A stretch of 64,000 nucleotides of DNA from Cokeromyces recurvatus (Eukaryota; Mucoromycota; Mucoromycetes; Mucorales; Mucoraceae): positions 248,001 through 312,000 of the forward strand of contig NW_026251410.1 of assembly GCF_025118155.1 (NCBI RefSeq), read 5' to 3'. The notes beneath the pieces are model-generated. The model had not been told where the DNA came from, ran no database searches, and worked only from the letters and a program-made list of their open reading frames with translations. Below, in pieces: positions 1-11,406 of this stretch (its first letter is position 1; every line of letters begins with the position of its first letter). The position numbers were made by a program, and so were the translations under genes.

Positions 1-260
1 CCTGTTTACAACGTTTTAAGTCACTACAATAAACGTGATCAAAATTTTGTTCCTTTAAGCGTTCACCGCAACTGTCAGCTTGCTTTAACCCGTTTTCATT
101 CAAGTCAGTATCTATAAGAATTATATCAATAAATCTCGAAGCCTTTAAATTGAAATATATATATATATATATATATATATTACCAGTATGTCCTTGTAAC
201 CAACGTTCATTGTTAGCATTGGTATTGCCATGACGAACTAAAGTCACCAATAAAGACATT
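1..260 (-). CDS. Histidine phosphatase superfamily protein (phosphoglycerate-mutase-like), N-terminal part, cut by window edge
   Basis: The gene reads leftwards from an ATG at 260-258 and leaves the window at base 1. Exon 1 is 260-184, a GT-AG intron spans 183-112 and contains an (AT)n run, and exon 2 is 111-1 (partial). The first residues carry the RHG phosphohistidine motif (LVRHGNTNANNERWLQGHTD), where the His is transiently phosphorylated. The intron splits the downstream G-H-T-D-T-x-L-N signature. A later ...VYCSDLKRCKQ stretch matches the second conserved block. The family includes cofactor-dependent phosphoglycerate mutases, fructose-2,6-bisphosphatases and broad acid phosphatases. The short lead before RHG and the GHTDT pattern resemble small PhoE/GpmB/TIGAR-like members. 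The substrate cannot be told from the N-terminus. Confidence 0.85.
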
Positions 261-434
261 TTTTTTTCTTTTTTTTTTTTTATAAGAAAGTGGCTAAAAA
301 AAAAAGGCAATAGTATGTGTCTTATAATGATCTATAACTCAGCTTTTATTATAGTGGCCGTAAAATACTATCTTTTTTTTTTTAAAAAAAAAAAATAGTT
401 GAATTACATTAACTTCTCTTCTTCTTTAATAATA

Positions 435-1103
435 ATGACTGCTGAAGTAGTTGCAGCTAAGAAGAGCTTATTTTCACGTCCATTGGACTTGATATATTTT
501 GTTTACTTTGCTACACATATTCCTATTACTTTAGCTATTGACTTTCAAGTATTTTATCCTCCTAATTGGGTCCCCCAAATATTCAAAGATGCTTTGGACT
601 TTTATGTTTTGACATACAAAGATCCTTTTATGGGTAGTTCTACGCCTATTTATTGGTACTTGAGTTTTATTGTTTGTGAATTATTGATTCAATTGCCATT
701 TTTCTTTATAGCCTGTGTTGGGCTAATTAAAGGTAATGTCACATTTATATTTTAAAATTCAACTAAAAAGCTCATTATTAAACTATATAATAATAGATTG
801 TAAATATATTCGACTCCCACTTGCTAGTAAGTTATCTATATTATTATTATTATTTAAGAAAATATAACATTTATTTCATTTTAATAATAATTAGTTTATG
901 GTTCTCATGTCGCAACGACTGTTTTACCTTCCATTTTGGAAGTATTGTTGAATCCGGAATTAAAGCTGAACCAAACTGAACGTCTTGTATTATGTAGCTT
1001 TTATGCACCTTATTTTATCTTACCTCTCATTATGTTGATTGACTCATTTATTCGCGTCAACAAATATATGAAAGTAAACAAGATACTTAAAAAGACAGAA
1101 TAA
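435..1103 (+). CDS. EXPERA-domain ER membrane protein (TMEM97/sigma-2 receptor-like)
   Basis: Two exons, 435-732 and 895-1103, give 168 aa. The donor is GTAATG at 733 and the acceptor TTAG ends at 894. Four hydrophobic segments are visible: around residues 15-35 (LDLIYFVYFATHIPITLAID), about 70-100, about 103-115 and about 135-150. That is the EXPERA (TMEM97/emopamil-binding) topology, including the aromatic Y-x-x-x-H-I-P-I-T first-helix motif. The C-terminus ends in a lysine-rich KKTE, suggesting ER retention. Family members bind sterols or act near sterol metabolism and Niemann-Pick C1; a ligand cannot be read here. A TTG at 399 opens the frame further upstream, but the ATG at 435 is the natural start. 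It converges on the next gene with only 18 bp between stop codons. Confidence 0.85.
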
Positions 1104-1121
1104 AAGGCAATCATGATTTTA

Positions 1122-2180
1122 TTAATCAATTTTTAAGACAATTTTACCTACTGTACGATGTGTAAGAAGTCTTTCGTGAGCTTTATATCCTTCAGTTAAA
1201 GGTATAATATTGCTATCTTCATGGACTGTACCATGAATAGCTTTGGCTTCAAATAAAGGCGCAATTTTATTTCGGAAATCTGCGTTAGGAAGGGTAGTGA
1301 TGACAGCATAAGTATGAGGAGCAAATATTTTTTTATAGCCGACTTTTGAAATGATGGAAACAATATTAAACAATCCAATATGATTGGATCCAATATGTTC
1401 AATAGGGCCAACAGCAGTTGAATAGACACCATTCTTTTTTAAAAGAGGATCAAGTTGTCTATAATAGTCTTCACCACCTACGCAATCGAAAATGATATCA
1501 AATGTATCCTTTTCTTCAGTGATAAAAGACTTGTAAGCTACTTCATCCTTGTAATCTATCACTTGATCTGCACCGAGTGATTTTACAAATTCAATATTTT
1601 TGCCACTACAGATTCCCACAACTGTATTCTCTGCATAAATAGTCTTTGCTAATTGTACACCATAACTGCCTACTCCACCAGAAGCACCAGCGATTAAAAT
1701 TTTTCTTTTTTCATGAGGATGTGTTTCAACACGATGACCATTTTTGACAATACCTTGGTATGCAGTGAGAACAGCAATACCAGCTGAAGCTGCTTGCTCA
1801 AAGGAAAGATGCTGAGGTTTTTTAGCAATAGAAGCCTTTGTGATATCCACAACTGTGTATTGAGCATATGTTCCATTTAAGCTAGATGGAAAATACAAGC
1901 TACCAAAGACTTCATCTCCTACTTCAAACTCTGTGACAGCAGCTCCCTTTTCCACAATAATACCTGCAAAATCAGCGCCAAGAATCGAAGGAACAGATAT
2001 GATAAAGGTGCTAAACTTTATATTTCCACTAGCAACCTTGGCATCTACAGGATTAACTCCTGCAGCTTTGATGCGAACCAATACTTCATGCGGCGACTTT
2101 ATTTTAGGAATGGGTAAATCTTCTTTATAAACAAGAGATTCTTTAGGAGAACCGTATTTAACAAGTTGAATACCATGCAT
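1122..2180 (-). CDS. Zinc-independent MDR oxidoreductase (quinone oxidoreductase/RTN4IP1-like)
   Basis: A single uninterrupted 352-aa frame from ATG at 2180-2178. The GroES-like N-terminal domain (about residues 5-130) has the G-V-N-P-V-D-A-K block and ILGADFAG-type motif. A Rossmann NAD(P)H domain follows, with an AGASGGVGS dinucleotide loop near residue 165 and the GADQVIDYKD strand near 205, typical of NADPH-dependent quinone/enoyl reductases in the MDR superfamily. No zinc-binding Cys/His set is seen, so zinc-dependent alcohol dehydrogenase activity is unlikely. The length is normal for the family. The substrate is unknown; quinone oxidoreductase or reticulon-4-interacting-protein-like are the best family names. 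Confidence 0.88.
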   Translation of the reverse strand: MHGIQLVKYGSPKESLVYKEDLPIPKIKSPHEVLVRIKAAGVNPVDAKVASGNIKFSTFIISVPSILGADFAGIIVEKGAAVTEFEVGDEVFGSLYFPSSLNGTYAQYTVVDITKASIAKKPQHLSFEQAASAGIAVLTAYQGIVKNGHRVETHPHEKRKILIAGASGGVGSYGVQLAKTIYAENTVVGICSGKNIEFVKSLGADQVIDYKDEVAYKSFITEEKDTFDIIFDCVGGEDYYRQLDPLLKKNGVYSTAVGPIEHIGSNHIGLFNIVSIISKVGYKKIFAPHTYAVITTLPNADFRNKIAPLFEAKAIHGTVHEDSNIIPLTEGYKAHERLLTHRTVGKIVLKID

Positions 2181-4875
2181 TTTTTTTTTCTTTTTAAATA
2201 AATATATGCATATATTGTTAACAAAGAAGAAAAAAATAATAATAAAAATAAAAAAGTGGCAAATTATTTATGTGATGATAAAAGTCTATGTTCCATAATA
2301 GGAAAACATAATCCTTGTTGCGAGTCGGACTGTGACAATAGAAAAAAAAATACTTTATTATAAGTATATGATATTATCTTCAAATGAGACATTTTGAATA
2401 TATGTGTGTATATTTTTTAGATAAATTGATCTTTTAAAACGAAATTAGGATATATAAATACTGAAACTATCTTGGAGTTAGCTTCTTTTTTTTATAAACA
2501 TTTACCCCAATAAGAAGCAGTGCTCACAACATATTTTAAACAGTTCTTAGAAGTAATAGTCATACATACTATTCTGATGTAAGGCATTACCTCATTGTCT
2601 CCTTTAAGCAAGTTCCTATTATATATATATATATAACTTTAGATCAGTATTCTTTAATAGAATTTAGAAAAAGTAGGTACTAGAGGCAAAAGCAATGGTT
2701 TATACTCACCAGCCTTAGTTGTATCCACAATAAATCATTTGTGATAAATTTTTTATAGTTATTCATCATAATGAGATATCCTTTCATTTCATTTTTATCA
2801 ATTTATTAGGTCCATAAAACCGATTTCATCAATTTTCCAGATATAGAGCGCAACTGAGTCCCATTGACTTACAATATAATATCAAAGCTCTCATGTTTAG
2901 GGTGACTTTCTTTCTAAAGTACATGCATATTTTTTTTTCCTTTTTGCTTGCTTCAAGGGTATGACACATTTTTTTTAAAAAAAATATATTAAATGACATC
3001 GGTATCTTCATGTTAAATAAACGCGTTATTATATCTCTTTTTACATCTATAAGGATGATTGATAGAAGATTACAATAAAAGCAGTATTTTTTTTTGTCTT
3101 CCGGTTATTACGTTCGCTTTAATTATTACAAAGTATCTTATACATTGAAATAATTTAGCCTTCATGTTTAGATATATTATCTAGATATAAGTAGCAATAA
3201 ATGCATGTAAATCCATATAAGTAATAATAAGACTAATTATCACTAATAATCTCGGATCAAGAAATCACGTAATTACTTTCTCTGGATTTGGGATATACTG
3301 TACTTGTAAAGTTTATTCTAGGATGTGAATTATCGACTTATTTAAAATGTTTCGGTTACGTTTTGTTTGATGGTATGTAAAATGCATAGGTTTACTTGTT
3401 TATTTATGTGCTATTTCCTCATTTATACGTGAATGAAATAATCAAAGAATTCATTCCAGATACTAAATATGTGTACTGTAAGCTGTTATGAATATAATTT
3501 ATATTAACCATACTTACAATTCATCTTTCATGATAAGCTATCACATGGTGTATTACCGTGCAGAAAAAAAAAACTGTGGTAATACTGCTAGATATATTCA
3601 TTAAAACTCTTAATAATATGTTTACTGGTCGAGATCGCCCTTCTGCATTACCTTGTTAATAAGAATAATAGCATTGCTGCTGTCTCAAACACGGAGAGAG
3701 GGTTTCTTTTTTTTCTCTCTAAAATAATTATTTTATTTTGCCTTAATTTATATTAATGCTATATTTAACGCAATTTTTAACTAGTCTTAAATCTATCCCC
3801 CAAAAAAAAAAAAATACTGTAAGTTGAGGAATACCTTTCTCTCTTCCCCCCCCCCTTGAGCCCATTAAAAGCTTTTTAATTCCTTCATTATTTTTAAGAT
3901 AACTTCCCTCGGGCAATTTTTTGATGTGTAGCTTCTCAGTGTGCTCATTGGATTAATAATAAAAAAATATATTTTAAATGTAGGATAAGGGATACCTATG
4001 CTTAATGTGGTCGAGTAACTAGATAACACCTTAACTAGCTACCTGGTAACCCACAACCGTAATCTTGCATTTGTCACTCAAATATTAGCTAGTCTCGAAC
4101 ATATGTAATTATATGTCTACATAGCTACCAACAATTATAAATGTCTACAATTATTGAGGACCCACTTTCAGTTTTACTCAGATACAAAATGAAGGAATCG
4201 TCACTCTTCTACTATCTCTTGTTATAACTTATCTATTTTCCCTTAGAATATACAATAGACAGCTGTCTATCGTATATTGTTTGAACTTGATTACTTATTT
4301 CATGTTAAAATACCTTCTGGCCTTGTCTTGAAATTTCTTTTCTTGACTTTGTGTTAACAATTGATGCTAGTAGTGTTGACATGTTCTCTTTCTTTATTGT
4401 TATTGATAGTCACACTTCTCGCTCTCTCTCTTTCTCCATTTCATTCTTAATATATATGTATATATATATTTATTTAGTTTCTTAGTCTATTGGATTGAAT
4501 CAGCCCGGGAAATACACTTGATACTATGTACACACATTTATTTAATGAAAATTAAATGTAGTATTTATCATTATTCCATTATACTAGAAGATTGCACGCA
4601 AAATAATTTTAATTAAATCGTATTGAGCTGTTTTTCTTCTCATAACTACGCTACTTCTTTTCATAGAATAAAGAATTACATGAATAATTTATTGAAAAAT
4701 ACAATTGCTTTAATTTCAATCTTTACACTAAATTGATAGCTTGCTTGAATTATCTATTCTTTTTAAAGTCAATTTCTGTTTTCGGCTCTTAGAGTTCCAG
4801 TTTATATTTTTTTTTTTTATTTATTTATTCTTAACCCTCCTTACTTTTTTAACCAAGTCAATTTTATATGAATCA
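2181..4875. other. Gene-poor AT-rich interval
   Basis: No convincing coding exon was found. Open frames here are short, lack family motifs and sit in low-complexity sequence. The interval holds repeat copy A (3217-3723, listed separately), homopolymer runs, and a pyrimidine-rich stretch near 4410-4440. The final ~150 bases should contain the promoter and 5' UTR of the LMBR1-domain gene. Confidence 0.6.
3217..3723 (+). repeat. Copy A of a ~507 bp near-identical repeat (partner at 60083-60591, inverted)
   Basis: Read on the minus strand, this block matches plus-strand 60083-60591 almost base for base. By eye I found one substitution (A versus G, about position 3254 here) and a one-unit difference in a CT run at one end. 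A shared T10/A10 run has the same length in both copies. Similarity stops abruptly at 3217 (partner 60591). No obvious terminal inverted repeats, TG...CA ends or coding frame are visible, so the type of element is unknown. The divergence implies recent duplication or gene conversion. Confidence 0.9.
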
Positions 4876-5109
4876 ATGGATTCAGAATCATCTACTTTTA
4901 TAGAAACACCACCTATAACAACGATACAACATAGTGATTGGCTACCACTTGTAGCTGCTACTTTATTATCATTCATCATTGTTTTACTTACATTATCAAG
5001 ATATGGCAGCATTAGAAGTCAACCTTGGTATGTAACAGCTACTTGTATGATTGGTTGGTTTTTTCCATTTTGGATCATATTCTTATTACCATTAGATTTG
5101 GCATCAGTA

Positions 5110-5167
<58 letters not shown>

Positions 5168-7998
5168 GAATAAGATGAATGGACACTAACGCTTGTGTAT
5201 TAGACTGTTCATGACGATAAGAAAGGAAGAGTACCTTTTGCATATGTTTCGCAATCATTTTTGTTTGTTGCTTGGAGAGTACTTTACTGGACTTCTTTTT
5301 GTTTAACTTGGTAAATTAGGTTGATGAATTTAACCTTTTTTTTCTTAAAAAAAAAGAATGAATGGCTTATAAAAATATAGGTTTATAATTCCAATGATGC
5401 AAGCTTATATCAATCAAGGTGATTTCAGCATTTCAAAACGACTTAAGTCAGCAATTCACGTTAATATTCGATTTTATTCGATATACGTTGTTGTTGGTGC
5501 AATTGGATTAATTTATTTAATATTCGGGAATGGGTTGACCACTAGGTATATAATAATAATAATAATAAAAGATAATGATATTTATGCAAAAAGTATATAT
5601 AGAGAAGGAATTCAAAGTTATGTAATGGCAGCAGCCAATAGTTGGGGTTTATTTTTAGTCATTATATTAATGGGTTATGGGCTTGTATCAGTACCTAGAA
5701 CTTTATGGTATTCTGCAAATTACAATCGACATTTAAATAAAATTTATGCAAAGGCTGCACGTTTGAAAGAAGAGTGTATGGATAGTGAATTAGAATTCAA
5801 TGAATTAGCGAAAACAATGAATGAAATATCGAAACGAGCAACTATGGAGTTGCCCGAGATACAGCAGTGTATTCATATTATGAATAGTCGATTCCCCTTT
5901 GTATTTCACGAATCATTTTCAAGTCGTAATAACTCTGTTCATATCCCTCGGGATTTAACAGAAGATTATCTTGTAAAATTATCAAGACGTATGATCTTAG
6001 CAATTCGTATGAGAAATAGAAAAAATGCGTAAGGGGAGGATTTATAAGATGGGGTACATAATACAATTTTTATTGACATTTCAAGATTATAATAATATAG
6101 ACTCTGGAAAAACTTATTAAATGAAGCATTTTACCTTGAAGATATTATTAATAATAAAGACAAAAGAAATCGGTAAGTCTAAAATAATGTTTGTATGAGA
6201 GTATGAAAGTAAAAATAATTAACATACATACATATTTATCAAGTAAATTTACTTCCACCTTGAGAGCTAAAAAAGAAGATACACAATGGAATCGTATGGT
6301 TTCCTCTATAGAATGGTGGTGGAAATTACGTATATTACCTAATATCAATAAGTTATTGGCGATTCTATTTTCAATTATCAGTATTTGTATTATTTGGTCT
6401 GAATTAGTGTTTAATGTGAGAAGACCTGCTATTATATCCATTATATATTATGCAGTAAATGCCTGTGGTGAAAATTATGCAGCCTTAGAGGTAATAAAAA
6501 AAAAAAAAAAAATGAGATTGAAAGAGTGGGAAATGGTATGTTAATACTAACTTATTGCATTAGGCTATGGCGTTTTTCATATTATTATACATGTGTTTCT
6601 CTGTTTATTCCTCTTTATTCAAAATACGTTTCTTTAATTTATATTTGCTTATTCCTAATCATCATACAGATGAAAATAGTTTATTGTGGTTTACAAGTTA
6701 TATGTGTAAAATGATGTAAGTACAGAATTAATATTATCAAATTATCTTATTTATAATGATCATCATTAGGGCTCCTTTATGTTATAATTTTATTAATTTG
6801 GCAGTGGATGCACCAGGAATCAATAAGGCAGTGTTTACAACTGTAAGTCTTTTTTATTATTATTTTTATTTGTTAGTATTCTTTACTCAAGTATCACGCT
6901 TATATTTGTTAGTTTATGGGTAAAGCTGATTTGATCAAATTTTTGGGAGCTTTCGCTGACTGGTTTCCTATTATCATCTTAATTCCTTCCCTTTCTTTAC
7001 TATTTAATATACAAAACCGTTTCCTTGGACTTTGTGGGATTAAAAGTCCTTATCAAAATAATGATCAAAGTTACATCTATAATGATGATGACAATAATGA
7101 TACAGAAGCAAATAATAGTAATAGAATACTTGACGAAGATTTTCAAGAAGGGATGAAATTAATAAAAGAAGGTAATAACGTGAATATATATATATACTTT
7201 ATAAGTTACTTATATTATTATGTATTAGAACGTGAATTAAGAGAAAGAGAGATAAATCCTGAACTTGGAAATAATTCGAATAGAGTAAATAGAATTATAA
7301 AATAATATAAATCATGAACACTAAACTATTTATTAACATAGGAATATATTAACAAAAAATATAGCAAAAAAAGTGCTTTTACTTCAGATACATTACGGAA
7401 TAAACGAGATAGGCGTATAGACGAAATATTATCAGGAAGGATCAATAAGAATCAATACTCTGATAATTCTATCTTATCTCCTTCTTCTTCGACATCAACT
7501 GAAAATGTTACTAATAATCAATCAGAAACAGAATCATTGAAACTAAAATCAAATTTAATATCTTTTGGGGACAGCGTAAAGCATAAAATAGGAGGATTAT
7601 TTGATTCTTTCAAGGGTAATAATGAAAATACTGCAACTACTTTTACTCCTGTCGTTGTAGCACCATCACAAATTGAAGAAGAAGAAGAAGAAGAACAAAC
7701 AAAATCTCGTCTAGAGTATACTTTAAATCATGTACCTACCACCGTTCGTGGACGTGTTTTTGGTCGACCTGTTATAAACGAAAATTATCGCCCATTTAAA
7801 AATACTAGACATCACCTAATAAATAATGAAGAGCAAGAAGAAGATAATAATACTACTGTCACTAATAGATTAGATTCACCGAATCCATTTTTAATGGCTT
7901 CATCAAATATGAACCACCAAACAAATAACAATGGTTATAATAATAATAATAATAATAATAATAGCGTGTCTCCATTTGCAAGGTTTGATGGCGTATAA
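4876..7998 (+). CDS. LMBR1-domain multi-pass membrane protein (LMBRD2-like)
   Basis: Ten exons: 4876-5106, 5204-5310, 5381-6028, 6101-6172, 6244-6490, 6564-6715, 6770-6842, 6913-7171, 7229-7284, 7342-7998, giving 833 aa. Family landmarks are a first-exon ...FPFWIIFLLPLDLAS, a WRVLYWTSFCLTW helix, the strongly conserved NSWGLFLVIILMGYGL helix, and the NHHTDENSLLWFT block followed by APLCYNF. About nine membrane helices are expected. The last 219 codons are polar, Ser/Asn-rich and include an E7 run and N8 run, probably a cytosolic tail. Human LMBRD2 is linked to beta2-adrenergic receptor signalling; its role in fungi is not established. Intron 1 (5107-5203) holds a 52-nt T run. The 3' exon boundaries (after 7171) are the least certain part. 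Confidence 0.88.
5112..5163 (+). repeat. 52-nt poly(T) tract inside intron 1 of the LMBR1-domain gene
   Basis: An uninterrupted T run begins in the donor consensus GTAAGT and continues to 5163. It takes up over half of the 97-nt intron, leaving about 40 nt to hold the branch site and acceptor. It also creates spurious poly-Phe and poly-Lys frames on the two strands. Confidence 0.98.
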
Positions 7999-10028
7999 TA
8001 ATTACAAATACACTCACCTTCACTAAACCACAACATTATTTATTTTTTTATTTTATTTTATTTTATTTTTTTAGAATATTTAAAATAAAATAACGTTAAA
8101 TATTAAGCAAGCTGCACTTTTTTTTTATGTTCTTTAGTGACAATAATAGAAATATTCTTACTGTAATATTAAAAACTATGTTGTAATCGTATAAAGAAAG
8201 AAATCAGGAAACTTAAAATATAGAATAACCAAAATGTATACTCAATGAATGATATGCAGTGAATATGAATTCTTTTCTCTTTTTATTGAAGTTATAATCA
8301 TAATCATGTCAATTAATAATAGGAATAGAAAAGAGAGAGCTCCTTTTTTTTTTCCCCCTCTTATTATGTATATTAGATAAAAGATATAACCCTACAGGTC
8401 ATGCTTAATACGTCACTGAGTAAATCATAAACTTCATTGATATTTTCAGCTTTTCTTCAGTTATGATGAACTACAATGCATATCTAACAGTTTACCTCTC
8501 ATTAGTAAATAAATAAGCATTGCGATAAACACAAAAAAATGACGTCCAATAAATGAATAATAGATGTATATTTAACAATTTATGTTTTGGTGGTATACGC
8601 AACTTATTGTATGTTTACAGAATTTATATAAATGCTATATTTTTTTCCTAGAAAAAGGGAAAAAAAAGTAGTATGTATATACTTAAAACACAACTTAATA
8701 AATAAAATTATGCTTTTAGTCTATGACAATAACTGCTTTAATTTTTATAGACAAAATTGTACATTCTTGTGTTATACACTGTAATGCAAATTATGTTTAT
8801 TAAATCAGTTTAAAGTCTTCTTAATATAATTGTAAAGGATGATAATTAGATAGTTATTACATATTATTTTAAGAAAGAAAAAAAAACTATATAATAGTAT
8901 AAAATCAACTAAACTGCTTACAATAGCAACAAGAAGGTTATCAAAGTATTATAAAAAGGAACAATATATGCACTTAACAATTGTAAATATAGCTAAATGC
9001 TATTATTTATACATAATTCTTGTTCAAAGGAGAAGATAATGTGCAATATTTAAATATTTAAATAACGGTTTTATACAGTAACTAAACCACCGTATTCTTC
9101 AAAGAGTAACAGACTGTGAAGCTTTAGATTTTTTTTTTGAAAGAAATGTGACAGGGAGTCGACAATTGTTTCCGTTATTCGTAGTCTAAGATGTATTTAC
9201 AAGCAAAATATAGTATATTGTTTGATGAGAAGCTGAGAAGGATATTTAGGGCAAAAAGTTAAGTGCTTTTTTATTAGATAGTCATCCAAGTTGTCAATAG
9301 ATAATGCATTTACCACATTCAATAAATATCATCCGTATCCAAACAGTTGGATTTACAAAAATTATTAGTTGACAAATAGAAAAGAAAAAAGTAGAATTAA
9401 TAGCGGTTTAGTCTCTGCTCAAATTATCTTGTAAAAATTTATTGCTGTAGTATATTTGGATCTTTTATCGACTAATACGTAGGTTTCTGCTTAGTATTTA
9501 TTTCATGATGGTGTTTTGATAAGTTAGTGTCATTCTTAGTCGCTAGAAGATTTTTGTATAGACGACAATAGGGGGGCTAAGAAGAGAGTAGTGTTAATCA
9601 ATAGGATTAATATAATTAACTTATATACATCTATCATTAGCAACTGACTACTCTATGTTTAACTAAAACCACTGTGTATTCACAGCATAAGAATATCTAA
9701 TAAACTAAAATCAAATAATAGTGTATATCAAATACACAAAGTACATAACAGTAATACAAGTATTTGAAATTAATCAAAATTAGCTAATTTTACGACATAC
9801 GAAATAGTATTACTTTTGGAATAGAAAAAAATTTTGTCTAGTACAATATCTTTGTAGAACTTCCAAAAAAAAAACTAATCACATACAAATTGATAAAATA
9901 TAACCTTTTCTTTTTGTGACAACATAATAATAAAAAAAGATATAGTCAATTAACTGTTACACTTATTAGAGTATCGTATAAAAGTTTAGACATCTAAAGT
10001 TATCAAATGTAAAAAATATGAAAATAAA
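7999..10028. other. Gene-poor interval
   Basis: Nothing codes convincingly here: frames are all under 60 codons and no family motif was seen on either strand. The first ~100 bases include an (A/T)TTT-rich 3' region (TATTTTATTTTATTTTA near 8041) that fits the LMBR1-domain gene's 3' UTR. The last part is the 3' flank of the tRNA gene; on its coding strand, T-rich sequence directly after the tRNA (TTTATTTTC) could end RNA polymerase III transcription. Confidence 0.55.
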
Positions 10029-10101
10029 TGCTCCCTGCCAGGATCGAACTGGCGACCTTCAGATTATGAGACTGACGCTCTACCAACTGAGCCAAGGAAG
10101 C
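10029..10101 (-). tRNA. tRNA-Met (anticodon CAT), elongator-type, intronless
   Basis: The reverse complement folds as a full cloverleaf. The acceptor stem is GCTTCCT/AGGGAGC, with discriminator A at 10029. The D arm is GCTCAGTTGGTAGAGC (A box), and the anticodon arm TCAGT-CTCATAA-TCTGA has CAT at 10068-10066. The T arm is GCCAG-TTCGATC-CTGGC (B box). The T-loop begins TTCGATC rather than the initiator-type A54/A60 arrangement, and the first pair is G1-C72 rather than A1-U72, so this is the elongator. A predicted protein frame covering the same bases is spurious. Confidence 0.97.
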
Positions 10102-11406
10102 TGCTACACTTTTGTCGAGTGTGGCAAAAGTGAGGAACCAACCATTCCTCCTTTAAATCCACCGGAAAAACTTTTAATAACCGGGACCTACCACGATACA
10201 GGTTATATGCAAAATTTTGGTAAAATTTTAAAGTTTATATTTTTATCAATTTTTACTATAAAATGTTCAAATAAAAAACATAATATACATTATATATTAA
10301 ATTATTTTGAATATATGTAAAAAAAAGTACATGTTTACTGCAAATATTCATGTTTTTTATTTTGGCTGTGAGCAACATCACTTGTAAATATTATAAATTT
10401 TGGGGCTTTAGCCAATCAGATTAACGGAAATGGAAATTTGAAGGGTTAATCTGAATTTGAAAAGTACTTAACAATTTTTTTGTTTATTTTTTTTTAAAGT
10501 TGCCAGCTAAAATTGGCGGTTATTTAATTCAGGAAGAAAATATTTACTAAAATGTAAATTATTCTTATTTTACTGACGTCAGTCAAAAAAAAAAAGCGAT
10601 AAGATTTTAAAGTCTTCTTTTTTTATACAAAACAGCAGAAATTAAAAAAAACATGTATATAGATTATGAACTGAAATGGAGAATAATTAAAGTATTTAGT
10701 TGGACAACAAATAAACAAAATATATGATTATTTTATTTATGCTGATGTGAACATTGATGTTAATTAATTAAAATAACACATGTCAAAAAAATAAATCTAA
10801 TGTAACTGTTAATTAGGGAAATCTAGTTATTTTTTTCAATTGTTATAATTGTATTTATGTAATGTTATGTCAACATGATTACAACACATGTAAAAAAAAA
10901 GAGAAAAAGAGAATTAAGATCAAATTCATAAAAAAAAGTCAGTGATTACTCATTTTAAATAAAAAATGACAAAGATTTTTTTTTTATTTTATTCAATTTC
11001 ATTCATCTCATTTTTAAACATTTTAAAAAATCTAACTTCAATTTCAGTCTTTTAATCAGAACAATACGGATTTCTAGAGAAGTAATGAATTCCAGTCCAC
11101 ATTAGCCATATTAATTGTACCAATAGTGAGAATCTATTCTCTAATTACTGCAATGTTGAATCATTTTAACAAAATTAACATTACTATTGATCTCCATCAA
11201 CTCATCATTAAAAAAAAAGAATACAAAATATACTTTCATAATGGTTTCCAGTTTATTTTTTAAATCTATGATATATATCAACATTTTTCTTTATTTTATT
11301 CAATAAAAAAAATAAAGGAACAGGACAAAGTCAAAGGTATTAAAATATATTTATTCATATTCATATTAGTATTTGTATTAATTTTTTTTTATTTTTATAT
11401 TTTTTA
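10102..11406. other. Intergenic interval upstream of the tRNA-Met gene
   Basis: It contains two nested hairpins directly 5' of the tRNA: CACTTTTG...CAAAAGTG at 10107-10132, then GAGGAA...TTCCTC. A full CRE-type palindrome ACTGACGTCAGT lies at 10572-10583. A short inverted repeat around CAGATTAA/TTAATCTG lies near 10417-10455. The rest is AT-rich and the open frames are not convincing. Confidence 0.5.
10572..10583. promoter_or_regulatory. Perfect CRE-like palindrome (TGACGTCA core)
   Basis: ACTGACGTCAGT is a 12-bp perfect palindrome with the consensus site of CREB/ATF-type bZIP factors at its centre. The nearest transcribed units are the tRNA-Met gene (about 470 bp away, reading away from this site) and the 3' end of the unknown minus-strand gene. 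No promoter is obviously served, so function is only a possibility. Confidence 0.4.

Noticed and set aside
3217..3723. LTR-retrotransposon solo LTR as explanation of the duplicated 507-bp block
   Set aside because: No TG...CA ends, no target duplication and no primer-binding site seen next to either copy.
5019..5258. Minus-strand frame with a poly-Lys run
   Set aside because: Created by the T52 tract in an intron of the LMBR1-domain gene; no motifs.
5545..5570. Extra 26-nt intron in exon 3 of the LMBR1-domain gene (GTATATAATAAT...AAAAG)
   Set aside because: Much shorter than any other intron here; reading through keeps the frame and fits a loop between helices.
10018..10320. 100-codon plus-strand frame
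   Set aside because: It overlaps the tRNA-Met gene; its only protein-like part is the tRNA read backwards.
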